18,680 bases of DNA, taken from SKW197 sp049970095 (GTDB lineage Archaea > Thermoplasmatota > Thermoplasmata > Lutacidiplasmatales > SKW197). A program made the translations under genes and the position numbers. The number at the start of each line of letters is the position of its first letter. The first letter of the stretch is position 1. Shown here in pieces: positions 8,112 through 16,244 of this stretch. Where the stretch lies: the NCBI GenBank assembly GCA_049970095.1, contig JBMFNP010000035.1:1-18680 (forward strand), in the 5' to 3' direction. The notes below the pieces were generated by a model. It saw only the letters and a list, made by a program, of their open reading frames with translations. It was not told the DNA's origin and searched no databases.

Positions 8112-8300
8112 TACCCAGCCCTGACCGTAGGAATAAAATTTGTGCTTGGAAACTGGTTCTGGGTACTTTGAGGGAACTTCTGGTATGACAGCACTGCGCA
8201 AGAAGGCAACTACTAGAGCAACTGGGATGGTGCAAGGGATAACTATCCGCTATCAGATCCCACACATGAGGTCTCTATCATAGTAAGATATCTTTTTCCT
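8112..8300 (+). ncRNA. possible structured small RNA
   Basis: The segment between the 16S and rpsO promoters has no protein gene but shows paired elements: TACCCAG/CTGGGTA (8112-8118/8159-8165) and a second helix TGGGAT/ATCCCA (about 8223-8228/8257-8262) enclosing GGAT-AACT-AUCC, with ACA directly after it. A TATA-like CTATATAAA at 8089-8097 lies upstream and a T-rich tract from 8292 downstream, consistent with an independent plus-strand transcript. It is not a tRNA, 5S, SRP or an RNase P RNA that I can recognise. The hairpin-then-ACA arrangement is reminiscent of H/ACA guides but no pseudouridylation pocket is assured. The distance from TATA to the first helix is short (about 19 bases), which weakens the model. 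Confidence 0.25.
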
Positions 8301-8328
8301 TTCTATTTTTATTTTGTTTATTTTGTGA
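8292..8328 (+). terminator. T-rich tract, archaeal terminator candidate
   Basis: Runs TTTTT-cc-TTT-cta-TTTTT-a-TTTT-g-TTTA-TTTT follow the structured segment. Oligo-T tracts are the usual termination signal of archaeal RNA polymerase. It would separate the possible small RNA from rpsO. Confidence 0.4.
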
Positions 8329-8417
8329 ACTGGGTTGCATTTTCAATCCAGTTCTCCACATACTGGCCACAATTGCTTCCTATTTCAATTTCCTCCTTTG
8401 CCTACCCCTCGCGAACC

Positions 8418-8430
8418 TTTAAATATAACC
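8418..8430 (+). promoter_or_regulatory. rpsO operon promoter (TATA box)
   Basis: TTTAAATATAACC, identical over 13 bases to the minus-strand 16S promoter element; it predicts a start near 8450, giving a short leader that holds GGAGG (8453-8457). Confidence 0.6.
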
Positions 8431-8464
8431 AGAATATAAAGTTTTATTGTTTGGAGGATTTACA

Positions 8465-8899
8465 ATGTCCAGGATACACTCCAGCAGAAAGGGTAAACAT
8501 TCCTCAAAGCGACCAATGGTAAAAGAGAATCCCTCATGGGTACCCCTCTCAAAGGAAGAGGTAGAGCAAAAGGTAGTGGAACTGGCAAAAAGAGGGATGA
8601 CACCTGCAGTGATTGGAATGGTGCTCCGGGACCAGCACGGTGTGCCAAATGTTAAGCTTGCCACAGGAAAAACTCTCACACAGATTCTCAAGGAAAATAA
8701 TCTAACCCCACAAATTCCGCCAGACCTTACTGCTCTCATTGAAAAGGCAAACAATCTCAAAGTGCATCTCAAGAAACACAAAAAGGACTATTCAAACAAA
8801 AGGGGTTTGACGCTTGTTGAGTCAAAAATAAGACGGCTGGCAAAATACTACATAAGAAAGGGAATTCTGCCTCGCACATGGTCGTACGCAAGCGAATAG
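8465..8899 (+). CDS. rpsO: small ribosomal subunit protein uS15
   Basis: 144 aa, the archaeal/eukaryotic long form of uS15 (eukaryotic S13 type). The N-terminal extension (MSRIHSSRKGKHSSKRP, then PSWVPLSKEEVEQKVVELAKRG) is typical, and the C-terminal S15 four-helix core ends with the conserved S-K-I-R-R-L-x-x-Y-Y-x-x-x-G-x-L-P. It binds the central domain of 16S rRNA. The start is ATG 8465, with GGAGG seven bases upstream; an in-frame TTG 18 bases earlier would include the ribosome site and is rejected. The stop is followed after one base by the recJ start. It is transcribed divergently from 16S through an identical promoter element. Confidence 0.95.
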   Translation: MSRIHSSRKGKHSSKRPMVKENPSWVPLSKEEVEQKVVELAKRGMTPAVIGMVLRDQHGVPNVKLATGKTLTQILKENNLTPQIPPDLTALIEKANNLKVHLKKHKKDYSNKRGLTLVESKIRRLAKYYIRKGILPRTWSYASE

Positions 8900-8900
8900 T

Positions 8901-10280
8901 ATGCCTTTTACCCTTCCCCTCAAGCTCTATGAATCTTATAAGCGGGCAACAAACCTTCTTTCTGCCTATCCTGGCATTGTAAGGGTTTATTCACATTACG
9001 ATGCTGATGGAATTGCTTCTGCAGGAATTCTTGCTAGAACCCTTCAGAGATTCGGAAAAGAATTTCAGATAACTTGCAGAAAAAATCTTGATGCGGAATT
9101 TTCTGAGACATTGAAAAAGGAAAAAAACAAACTTCTCATTATAGCGGATATGGGTACAAATATAGCCCCCCAGATCAAGGAACATGTGGAGTACCTGATA
9201 ATTCTAGACCACCATGAACCTTCAAAGGAAATTATTGAAATGTTTGCAAATAATGAAAATATTGAACTTAAAAACATTATACTTCTCAATTCACATATTT
9301 TTGGAATAAATGGTACAAAAGAAGCGTGTGCAGCCACAATGTGCTTTCTTTTTTCGATTTTCTGCGATCCAGTAAACTGGGACTTGCTGCCTTTTGCTAT
9401 TGCAGGGTGTGAAGGCGATAAACAGAATAGCGATGGAAAGTTCTACGGACTCAACAGCCAGATAATAGAAGAAGGCGTTTCAAAAGGAATTGTAGAGAAA
9501 AGGAAAACCTTTGCATTTGATGGAGAAACTGTGTATAACGCACTTTCAGAAACAAATGACCCTTTTTTTATGGACTTTGTTCTTAACCCTGATAAACTAG
9601 AGCAACTCCTTGTAAAACTTGAAATTGACAGAAACACAAAAATTTTAGAGTTATCACCTGAGAAATTTAAAAAACTTGTTTCTATTCTTGCACTGCAGTA
9701 TATCAAAAATAATGTTGACATCAATGCAATCCTGACTCTCTGCCAGTATGATTATTTCACAAAGGAGGGTGTGCGGGGAAAGACGCTTGCAAACTACCTG
9801 AATGCATGTGGGCGAAAGGGACGGTTTGAAGTTGGCATAGGGCTTTTCTTTGATTTTGCAAAGTATGTAAAGGAGGCTGAAGTTGTTAGGAATGCCTATA
9901 GGGCAAGGGTAAGGGAGTATTTAGTCAGGGTTCTTAAAGAGGGCACAAAGAAGATGGAGGCAATCCAGTACACATGGATTGAGGAGGCAGAATATGGGGG
10001 TGCGGTGGGAGGACTGGCACTTACATATTTTCTTGATAAAACCATGCCAGTTTTTGTGCTCTCACATCGGAAAGCGCAGGTTTCAATTTCTTCGCGGGGC
10101 ATTGATGCACTTGTGAGGGATGGTCTTAATCTTGGAGAGGCTTGTAGAATTGCTGCAGAAAAATGCGGAGGTACTGGTGGAGGGCATAATATCGCTGCTG
10201 GTGCGGAAGTGCCAGCAGGAAAAGAAGAGGATTTTCTCTGCCATGCGGATGAAATAGTAAAAAAGCAGATGGGTAGGTGA
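8901..10280 (+). CDS. archaeal RecJ-like DHH nuclease (GAN type)
   Basis: 459 aa. DHH-family motifs are in order: SHYDADG (H32, D34, D36), IADMG (D83), LDHHEPS (D103-H104-H105), a GCEGD motif near 168, and the C-terminal DHHA1 domain ending in GGTGGGHNIAAGA (from 423). Archaeal RecJ homologues are Mn-dependent 5'-3' exonucleases; some bind GINS in the CMG helicase and others work on RNA or 3' mismatches. Linkage to rpsO is a conserved archaeal arrangement. The ATG follows the rpsO stop by one base, so translation is probably coupled. All catalytic positions I can name are intact, so it should be active. Confidence 0.9.
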   Translation: MPFTLPLKLYESYKRATNLLSAYPGIVRVYSHYDADGIASAGILARTLQRFGKEFQITCRKNLDAEFSETLKKEKNKLLIIADMGTNIAPQIKEHVEYLIILDHHEPSKEIIEMFANNENIELKNIILLNSHIFGINGTKEACAATMCFLFSIFCDPVNWDLLPFAIAGCEGDKQNSDGKFYGLNSQIIEEGVSKGIVEKRKTFAFDGETVYNALSETNDPFFMDFVLNPDKLEQLLVKLEIDRNTKILELSPEKFKKLVSILALQYIKNNVDINAILTLCQYDYFTKEGVRGKTLANYLNACGRKGRFEVGIGLFFDFAKYVKEAEVVRNAYRARVREYLVRVLKEGTKKMEAIQYTWIEEAEYGGAVGGLALTYFLDKTMPVFVLSHRKAQVSISSRGIDALVRDGLNLGEACRIAAEKCGGTGGGHNIAAGAEVPAGKEEDFLCHADEIVKKQMGR

Positions 10281-10287
10281 TAGAAAG

Positions 10288-12009
10288 ATGGGGATTATAG
10301 ATACATATTTTGCCTCTCTTGCTACCTTTCTTATTCCCGCACTGATTTTCATTGTGCTGTACATAGGGACTTTTGATTTTTCCAGATCTTTTTCCAGAAT
10401 CTTGATAACGAAGAAGGAGTTCTATCTTCTGCTGTTTGGGTCCATACTTGGAATGCTGGGGAACATCCCACTCATAATGTATGGAGAAACTTTTCTTGCT
10501 ATAAACATAGGTGGCGGTTTGATCCCAATAGTGCTCTCCCTCTACTTTTTCAAGAAAAAATTTGAGCTCAAGTTGAAGGGGGAACTCCTGCTATTCCTAG
10601 CAATTCTGGTGGTGTGTTCCTCTCTTTATACACTCATTCTGAATATCAACATGATTCCTGGGTTTTCAGGTTACGCTGTCTATAAATATCACATTGCTGC
10701 ATTACTCTTTGGAAGTATATGCACATCATTCATACTGGCATACAATTTAACAAAAGGGAGGGTTAAACCCGTGGTTTTCCAAGCCCTCCTTGTATTTCTT
10801 ATTGTTTCGTTCTGCACATACGCAATAACACGGTACATACCAGATATGGGAATTGCTGCAGAATTTCCTTACTATCTTTTACCCTCTCTCATTGCTGCAA
10901 TCATTACACTCATCCTTTTCAGAGGTGCATCTGAGGGGCTTCTTTTCGGATACACTGTCACAACACTGGGTGTGCTTGTAGGTGCTGATGTTTATCATCT
11001 ACCAGAAATTTATGCCACAAGCAAGGTGTTTGCAGGTGCAATTGGCGGTGCTGCCACAATGGATTTGGTATTTCTTGGCGGGCTGATAACCTTTCTCATC
11101 CTTCTACCTTTTACTGGCAGAAGGTTCTGGGAATATTCTCCCTCATTTTCAAGATACAATCGTATAGAACTTCGGATTAGAGGGCTCCTGGGTGAGGCAT
11201 GGGCATTATATACCGCTGGAAAATACAGAGAGGCACTGGAGAAGGGCACGCATGCAATAGCGACCTTTTACAAACTTGTTTCGCAGGAAAATAAATCCAT
11301 TGAAGAATTTCTTGCTGAAAAAGGGAAGCACTATGCACTATATGACCTGCGAGTTCTGAAGGCAGAAGCACAGAGAAATGACATAAACCAGTATGATGCC
11401 TACAGGGGGCTTGTTGCGGCGCATTACATTTTGGGGGAAATTGAGAACTGCAGGTTAGGTAAATATGGGGACATTGGGAACAGAAGCCTCGCATATCTGA
11501 TTGATATTGGTGTCTCTCTCGTGATTATCTTTCCCTTTGCAGTGGTTTCCAGTTTATTTGTGCTGAAAAATGCTACAGAAGAAATCAATCTGATCGTGGT
11601 CGTTGCTTTTTCATCCCTCGTAGGTGCTGTCTGCTTCCTTTACTTTACATTGTGCGAGTATCTATACGGCCAGACACTGGGAAAGAAACTTCTCCATCTT
11701 TCAGTGAGGGAAATTTATGGTGAAAAAATCAGCATAACTGCTGCAATGATGCGGAACCTCACAAGGTTTATTGCCCTCACAATTCTTTCTTTCGGGCTTT
11801 CCTTCCTTATTGTCCCAAAATTATATGAACAAATTGCTGGTGCTGGAATGATTGTGCTCTTTATTTTTGTATCTGCGTTTTCAGGGGTCTTTATAGTGCG
11901 TACAAAACATCGCCAGAGAGTGGGGGACATTCTTGCTGAAACAGTTGTTGTGAACACCAAACCTAATTCCACACTTTACCCCATTCCTCCTCAAGTTCCA
12001 GTTCCCTGA
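10288..12009 (+). CDS. DUF1614 - helical - RDD multidomain membrane protein
   Basis: 573 aa, three parts. Residues about 1-275 are an integral membrane domain with nine or so hydrophobic segments and the DUF1614 signature: GNIPLIMYGETFLAINIGGG near 52-71, then P-I-V-L-S. About 290-390 is soluble and helical (GEAWALYTAGKYREALEKGT), TPR-like. About 393-560 is an RDD domain (G-N-R-S-L-A-Y-L-I-D start, YGQTLGKKLL centre, R-Q-R-V-G-D-I-L-A-E end) with three to four membrane helices. RDD proteins are often proposed as transporters or Na+/H+ antiport-related; function here is unknown. The start lies 7 bases after recJ, with GGTGA spanning the recJ stop. The 3' end overlaps the convergent AOR gene by 47 bases. 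Confidence 0.75.
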   Translation: MGIIDTYFASLATFLIPALIFIVLYIGTFDFSRSFSRILITKKEFYLLLFGSILGMLGNIPLIMYGETFLAINIGGGLIPIVLSLYFFKKKFELKLKGELLLFLAILVVCSSLYTLILNINMIPGFSGYAVYKYHIAALLFGSICTSFILAYNLTKGRVKPVVFQALLVFLIVSFCTYAITRYIPDMGIAAEFPYYLLPSLIAAIITLILFRGASEGLLFGYTVTTLGVLVGADVYHLPEIYATSKVFAGAIGGAATMDLVFLGGLITFLILLPFTGRRFWEYSPSFSRYNRIELRIRGLLGEAWALYTAGKYREALEKGTHAIATFYKLVSQENKSIEEFLAEKGKHYALYDLRVLKAEAQRNDINQYDAYRGLVAAHYILGEIENCRLGKYGDIGNRSLAYLIDIGVSLVIIFPFAVVSSLFVLKNATEEINLIVVVAFSSLVGAVCFLYFTLCEYLYGQTLGKKLLHLSVREIYGEKISITAAMMRNLTRFIALTILSFGLSFLIVPKLYEQIAGAGMIVLFIFVSAFSGVFIVRTKHRQRVGDILAETVVVNTKPNSTLYPIPPQVPVP

Positions 12010-13846
12010 TTTTCTCAATTGTGGGGTATCCATTTGCGTCCCATTTTCTTAGAGCATAGTAATCATTCAGCATTTCATCAATTTCCACAATCTGCCCTTT
12101 TGCAGCCCCATCTGGCATCCGCTCTTTTGTGTATCGCTCTGGCAGGGTATCATCCTTTCTTGAGAACCCTTCTCTAATGTTGAACAATCTGTTGAGATTT
12201 ACGATTCTCTCTCCAATCATCTCAAGGTTCCTTCTTGTAAACTCAATGCCTGTGGTAAGCCACAAACCCTTAATTATCTCAGGGTAATAGAGGGCAGGAG
12301 GCACCATTGTTCCATATTTGCATGCGCCCACGGACTCTACCACTGTTGAGAAATTTTCATTTACAAATACCATATACCCCTTATATTTTGGCGAAAGACG
12401 GTCTGCAATCTCTGGAAGGTATTGCTCTCCATAAACTTCCTTGATTTTTTCCACAAATCCTGCCTCATCCAGCACCGGAAATGCATATAGGTGATCTGCA
12501 CCCCTAGGTGCCACTGTCATTGCAAGCCCCATTGATTTCTGTGCCCGCCCATCCTGTCCCGCAATCTCCATTTTTTTCACATGCATTACATATTTTTCTG
12601 TGCCGCGCCCGATTTTCTGTGCCGCTCTATAGCTCCCTTCTCCAAGAATTTTGCCAAAATCTTTTCTGTATGCAATAAGTTCAAGCAACTGGCAAATTAC
12701 TTCGTGGTTTCCCCATTTCAGCTCAAGCCCATATGTGTCTTTCTTGTCAATAAGCCCGAGTTCATAACATTCCATTGCCCAGGAAATCGTGCCTCCTGCA
12801 GAAATCGTGTCCATTCCAAGATCATTGCAGAGATAATTTGCATAAAGGATTGCTTCCAGATTGGAATTTCCGCATCTTGAACCAAGGGAGGAGAGGGTTT
12901 CGTATTCGGGACCCCCTGAAATGCACGCATAATTTCCCTCCTTTACCTGTGTGTACCTTGCACATCTCTGCGTGCATGCAAAATCTGCTCTGGGCTTTAT
13001 GAGATAGCTTGCATTGATGGCATCTCCATTGATTTTGTGTGCATCTGGATAGTAACCGGTCCTGCAGTTATATGTAGGGAATCTTCCGATTTCGTTCATG
13101 AGGTCAACGAGTGCAGTCGTGCCATATTTGATTCTTCCTGGTGTCAGTGGGTCTTCTTCCATCTTTTTATGAAATTCTCTTATTCCATCCAGATAACTAT
13201 TTTTGTCATAAATCTCAATGGGTTTTGTACCATACACTGCTATTGCCTTCAGTTTTTTGGAACCCATCACCGCACCCACACCACATCTTGCTGCAGCCCT
13301 GTCATAATCGTTCATTATCGCTGCAAATCTCACAAGATTTTCACCTGCTGGACCTATAGAAGCTACTTTGAATTCACGCCCCTCATCCTTTTTTATTATG
13401 TTCTCTGTCTCCTCCACCCTTTTTCCCCAAAGATGTGGCGCTGGCTTTATTTCGGCTTTCCCATCTTCTATAACCAAATATACTGGCTTCCGTGATGAGC
13501 CTGTTATGATTATTCCATCATACCCTGCAAATTTCAGATATGGTCCCCAGAAACCAGCTGAATGTGCTTCGCCCCAACCATCTGTAAGTGGTGATTTGCA
13601 GGCAACAGTATATCTGGAACCCTGCGGCCAAAGTGTGGCAGTGAAGGGTCCCGTGGCAAACATGAGAATATTCGCTGGAGAAAGGGGGTCAATGCCCTTT
13701 TTCAACATATGGAAGAGATAAAATGAGCAAAAACCTGCACCTCCAAGATATTTTCTCACAATCTCTGGTGAAACAATTCTTTGCTTGATCTGCTTTTTTG
13801 TCAGGTCAACATGCAGGATGGCGTTCGCATAACCAGGAATCTTCAT
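11963..13846 (-). CDS. aor: aldehyde:ferredoxin oxidoreductase family, tungsten enzyme
   Basis: 627 aa, the usual family length. AORs oxidise aldehydes to acids with ferredoxin through a tungsten-bispyranopterin and one [4Fe-4S] cluster. The N-terminal pterin domain is clear (GYANAILHVDLT, YLGGAGF, GPFTATLWPQGSRYTV). The cluster motif, C-x2-C-x3-C in characterised members, reads D288-x2-C291-x3-C295; the fourth ligand would be C509 in SVGACKYG. The codon for 288 is GAT (12983-12985), so it is not a frame artefact. GAGGTGA, which contains the ferredoxin stop, is placed just before ATG 13846: the gene is coupled to the four-cluster ferredoxin upstream. Substrate cannot be told from sequence. 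The Asp may be a cluster ligand or mark a subfamily. Confidence 0.92.
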   Translation of the reverse strand: MKIPGYANAILHVDLTKKQIKQRIVSPEIVRKYLGGAGFCSFYLFHMLKKGIDPLSPANILMFATGPFTATLWPQGSRYTVACKSPLTDGWGEAHSAGFWGPYLKFAGYDGIIITGSSRKPVYLVIEDGKAEIKPAPHLWGKRVEETENIIKKDEGREFKVASIGPAGENLVRFAAIMNDYDRAAARCGVGAVMGSKKLKAIAVYGTKPIEIYDKNSYLDGIREFHKKMEEDPLTPGRIKYGTTALVDLMNEIGRFPTYNCRTGYYPDAHKINGDAINASYLIKPRADFACTQRCARYTQVKEGNYACISGGPEYETLSSLGSRCGNSNLEAILYANYLCNDLGMDTISAGGTISWAMECYELGLIDKKDTYGLELKWGNHEVICQLLELIAYRKDFGKILGEGSYRAAQKIGRGTEKYVMHVKKMEIAGQDGRAQKSMGLAMTVAPRGADHLYAFPVLDEAGFVEKIKEVYGEQYLPEIADRLSPKYKGYMVFVNENFSTVVESVGACKYGTMVPPALYYPEIIKGLWLTTGIEFTRRNLEMIGERIVNLNRLFNIREGFSRKDDTLPERYTKERMPDGAAKGQIVEIDEMLNDYYALRKWDANGYPTIEKIRELELEEEWGKVWN

Positions 13847-13850
13847 TTTC

Positions 13851-14231
13851 TCACCTCATCTGAAGCACCTTTGGTGGACAGAATTCCACACATTTTCCGC
13901 AAAAATCGCACTTTATTGCTTTTTTTACTCTCGGATGCATTTTTATGGCTCCAAAGGGACATGCTGAAACGCATTCTCCACAGCCATTGCAAAATTTCTG
14001 AAGCACCTGCACCTTGCCATCCACAATCCTAATTGCGTTATGTTTACATGCATCAAGACATTTTGGATTTTTGCAGTTTCTGCATGCCCTGATGTAATCT
14101 TTTCCATCTTTTTCTCTTATGACCTCCAATCTTGCTGCAGCAGGCCAGATTTTTCCCTCTTTTGAGAAAGAACACACTAACTGACAAACCATGCAGCCGG
14201 TACATTCCATTGGATTCACATAGAGTGGCAT
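13851..14231 (-). CDS. four-cluster [4Fe-4S] ferredoxin, AOR electron-transfer subunit
   Basis: 126 aa with sixteen cysteines in four clusters' worth of motifs: CTGCMVCQLVC, CRNCKNPKCLDAC, CNGCGECVSACP and CDFCGKCVEFCP. This architecture (as in AOR small subunits and DMSO-reductase-type B subunits) makes an electron wire between the AOR active site and a soluble or membrane acceptor. The start is ATG 14231: the TATA box ATTTATATTTT (14260-14270) puts transcription at about 14240, which excludes the upstream GTG at 14249. The stop TGA lies inside the AOR ribosome site, four bases before its ATG, so the two are one operon. Confidence 0.9.
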   Translation of the reverse strand: MPLYVNPMECTGCMVCQLVCSFSKEGKIWPAAARLEVIREKDGKDYIRACRNCKNPKCLDACKHNAIRIVDGKVQVLQKFCNGCGECVSACPFGAIKMHPRVKKAIKCDFCGKCVEFCPPKVLQMR

Positions 14232-14289
14232 GTTATTCCCTTCTCCCACATCAGTTGTGAAAATATAAATATTTGGGTATTGAAATGTG

Positions 14290-14372
14290 CGCGGGGAAGG
14301 GGATTTGAACCCCTGTGGGCAATGCCCAACGGATTAGCAATCCGTCGCCTTACCGGGCTGGGCCATCCCCGC
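14290..14372 (-). tRNA. tRNA-Ser (GCT)
   Basis: 83 bases, minus strand. Acceptor GCGGGGA/TCCCCGC with discriminator G; anticodon stem ACGGA/TCCGT around loop TTGCTAA, with anticodon GCT at 14338-14336; a long variable arm (GGGCATTGCCC) typical of type II Ser; T-arm AGGGG-TTCAAAT-CCCCT. No intron and no encoded CCA. A TATA candidate (AATTTAATATTG on this strand, about 14403-14413) lies 30-40 bases upstream. Confidence 0.95.
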
Positions 14373-14483
14373 TTCTGAATTGATACAAACAACAACACAA
14401 TCAATATTAAATTTTCTGTAGGCATTCATCTCTGCTCCATGTCTTTGCTTCTGGGTTGAAAAACGAATGCAAACCAGAAAATA

Positions 14484-14534
14484 ACCGTGAAAACAACCGT
14501 TAGTTTTATATAGAAGAACATTCATACCGAAAAC
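14484..14534 (+). promoter_or_regulatory. thermosome promoter with repeated ACCG motifs
   Basis: TATA box TTTTATATA at 14504-14512, about 25 bases from an expected start near 14534. ACCGTGAAAAC (14484-14494), ACCGTTAG (14496-14503) and ACCGAAAAC (14526-14534) flank it on both sides. Sites overlapping the TATA box and the start point suit a repressor such as a heat-shock regulator, but the spacing is irregular and no regulator gene is adjacent. Confidence 0.5.
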
Positions 14535-14546
14535 GAGGTGGTAAAT

Positions 14547-16199
14547 ATGTTAGGACAAGGTGGTACACCAGTTCTGATTCTGAAAGAAGGAACAAAAAGA
14601 GAAAGAGGAAAAGGAGCGCTTGAAAACAACATAATGGCAGCAACTGCGCTGGCAGATACAGTGAAGACAACACTTGGACCCAGGGGACTTGACAAGATGC
14701 TCGTGGACAGCATGGGTGATGTAGTGATAACCAATGATGGAGTGACAATTCTGAAAGAGGTGGATGTGGAGCATCCTGCAGCAAAGATGCTGGTTGAGGT
14801 GGCAAAGAGCCAGGATGAGGAATGTGGAGATGGAACCACAACTGCTGTGGTACTTGCTGGCGAACTGCTCAAGAAAGCATTGGACCTCGTTGACCAGAAC
14901 ATCCATCCGACAGTGATAACTGGTGGATACAAAATGGCTTCCAGCAAGGCAATTGAAGAACTCCAGAAAATCGCAGAAAAAGTAACCATTGATGATACAG
15001 AAAAACTGAAGGAAATTGCGATGACTGCAATGGGTTCAAAAAGCGTAAGTGCTGTTAGGGAATATCTGGCAGATGTCGCTGTGAAAGCAGTAAAGGCAAT
15101 TGTTGAGAAGCAAGACGGAAAATACATTGCAGACACTGAGAACATCCAGATAATAAAGAAACATGGTGGTTCAGCAACTGACACCGAGGTTATTGAGGGG
15201 ATAATTGTGGACAAGGAAAGGGTACATCCAGGAATGCCTACAAGAGTTGAAAACCCAAAAATTGCACTGATTGACTCTGCCCTGGAAGTAAAGAAGACAG
15301 AGATTGATGCGAAGATTGAGATTACAGACCCCAACCAGCTGACAGCATTCCTCGCAGAGGAAGAGAAGATGCTGAAGAACATGGTGGAAACCATAAAGAA
15401 AAGTGGTGCAAATGTGGTCTTCTGCCAGAAAGGAATTGATGACCTTGCACAGCACTTCCTTGCAAAGGCAGGGATTTATGCGGTACGGAGGGTAAAGAAA
15501 TCCGACATGGAGAAGCTCTCAAAGGCAACAGGTGCGAATATCATCACAAAACTGAGCGAACTCTCACCAGATGACCTTGGAAAGGCAGCACTTGTTGAAG
15601 AAAGGAAGATCGGCGATGACAAGATGACCTTTGTGACAGGATGTACTGGTGCCAAAGCTGTTTCAATACTTATCAGGGGTGGCACAGAGCATGTTGTAGA
15701 TGAGATTGAGCGCTCAATTGAAGATGCAACCAGTGTGGTAGCTGTGGCAATTGAAGATGGATACATGATTACTGGTGCAGGTGCTGCAGCAACAGAACTT
15801 GCCCTCCGATTGAGAGATTATGCAGCAACCGTGGGTGGCAGAGAACAGCTCGCAATTGAGGCGTTTGCCAATGCTCTTGAAGTGATTCCAAGAACCCTCG
15901 CAGAGAATGCTGGCATGGACCCCATTGATGTGCTTATTGAACTTAGAAAAGCACACAAGGACCACAAGATCCACTATGGAGTGAATGTGCTCGCAGGGAA
16001 AGTAGGAGACATGCGGGCGGAGAAAGTACTCGAACCTCTGAGAGTGGGTCGCCAGGCAATTCAATCAGCAACAGAGGCAGCAGTGATGATACTGAGAATT
16101 GACGATGTGATTGCAGGTAAACCCTCTGAGACTGGAAAAGGCGGAGCACCTAAATCAAAAAAAGGTGAAGAGAGCGGTTCCTCAGAGTTTGAGGACTGA
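14547..16199 (+). CDS. thermosome subunit (group II chaperonin)
   Basis: 550 aa. Thermosomes are double-ring ATP-driven folding machines. Family hallmarks: GGTPVLILKEGTKR at the start, GPRGLDKMLVDSMGD (44-58), the N-D-G-V-T of 63-67, and the nucleotide-binding GDGTTTA (94-100); the C-terminal equatorial GGREQLAIEAFANALE and G-V-N segments are present. Start is ATG 14547 with GAGGTGG five to six bases before it; a GTG nine bases upstream is part of the ribosome site. The C-terminal tail is short, Ser/Lys/Glu-rich and lacks the Gly-Gly-Met repeats seen in some archaea. It heads a folding cluster; alpha or beta identity cannot be assigned. A T-rich tract at 16207-16221 follows. Confidence 0.97.
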   Translation: MLGQGGTPVLILKEGTKRERGKGALENNIMAATALADTVKTTLGPRGLDKMLVDSMGDVVITNDGVTILKEVDVEHPAAKMLVEVAKSQDEECGDGTTTAVVLAGELLKKALDLVDQNIHPTVITGGYKMASSKAIEELQKIAEKVTIDDTEKLKEIAMTAMGSKSVSAVREYLADVAVKAVKAIVEKQDGKYIADTENIQIIKKHGGSATDTEVIEGIIVDKERVHPGMPTRVENPKIALIDSALEVKKTEIDAKIEITDPNQLTAFLAEEEKMLKNMVETIKKSGANVVFCQKGIDDLAQHFLAKAGIYAVRRVKKSDMEKLSKATGANIITKLSELSPDDLGKAALVEERKIGDDKMTFVTGCTGAKAVSILIRGGTEHVVDEIERSIEDATSVVAVAIEDGYMITGAGAAATELALRLRDYAATVGGREQLAIEAFANALEVIPRTLAENAGMDPIDVLIELRKAHKDHKIHYGVNVLAGKVGDMRAEKVLEPLRVGRQAIQSATEAAVMILRIDDVIAGKPSETGKGGAPKSKKGEESGSSEFED

Positions 16200-16206
16200 A
16201 CATAAA

Positions 16207-16221
16207 CCTTTTACCTTTTTT
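16207..16221 (+). terminator. T-rich tract after the thermosome gene
   Basis: CCTTTTACCTTTTTTG between the thermosome stop and hsp20. It could end part of the thermosome transcripts and lower the downstream output; a TATA-like TGTATATG beside it may give hsp20 a promoter of its own. Confidence 0.35.
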
Positions 16222-16244
16222 GTATATGTGTTCTGGGTGATTTC

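Noticed and set aside
8112..8300. RNase P RNA or SRP RNA
   Set aside because: Too short, and the conserved core motifs of either RNA are not present on either strand.
14506..15394. Long minus-strand frames opposite the thermosome gene
   Set aside because: Low-complexity Ser/Leu complement of a well-conserved gene; shadows only.
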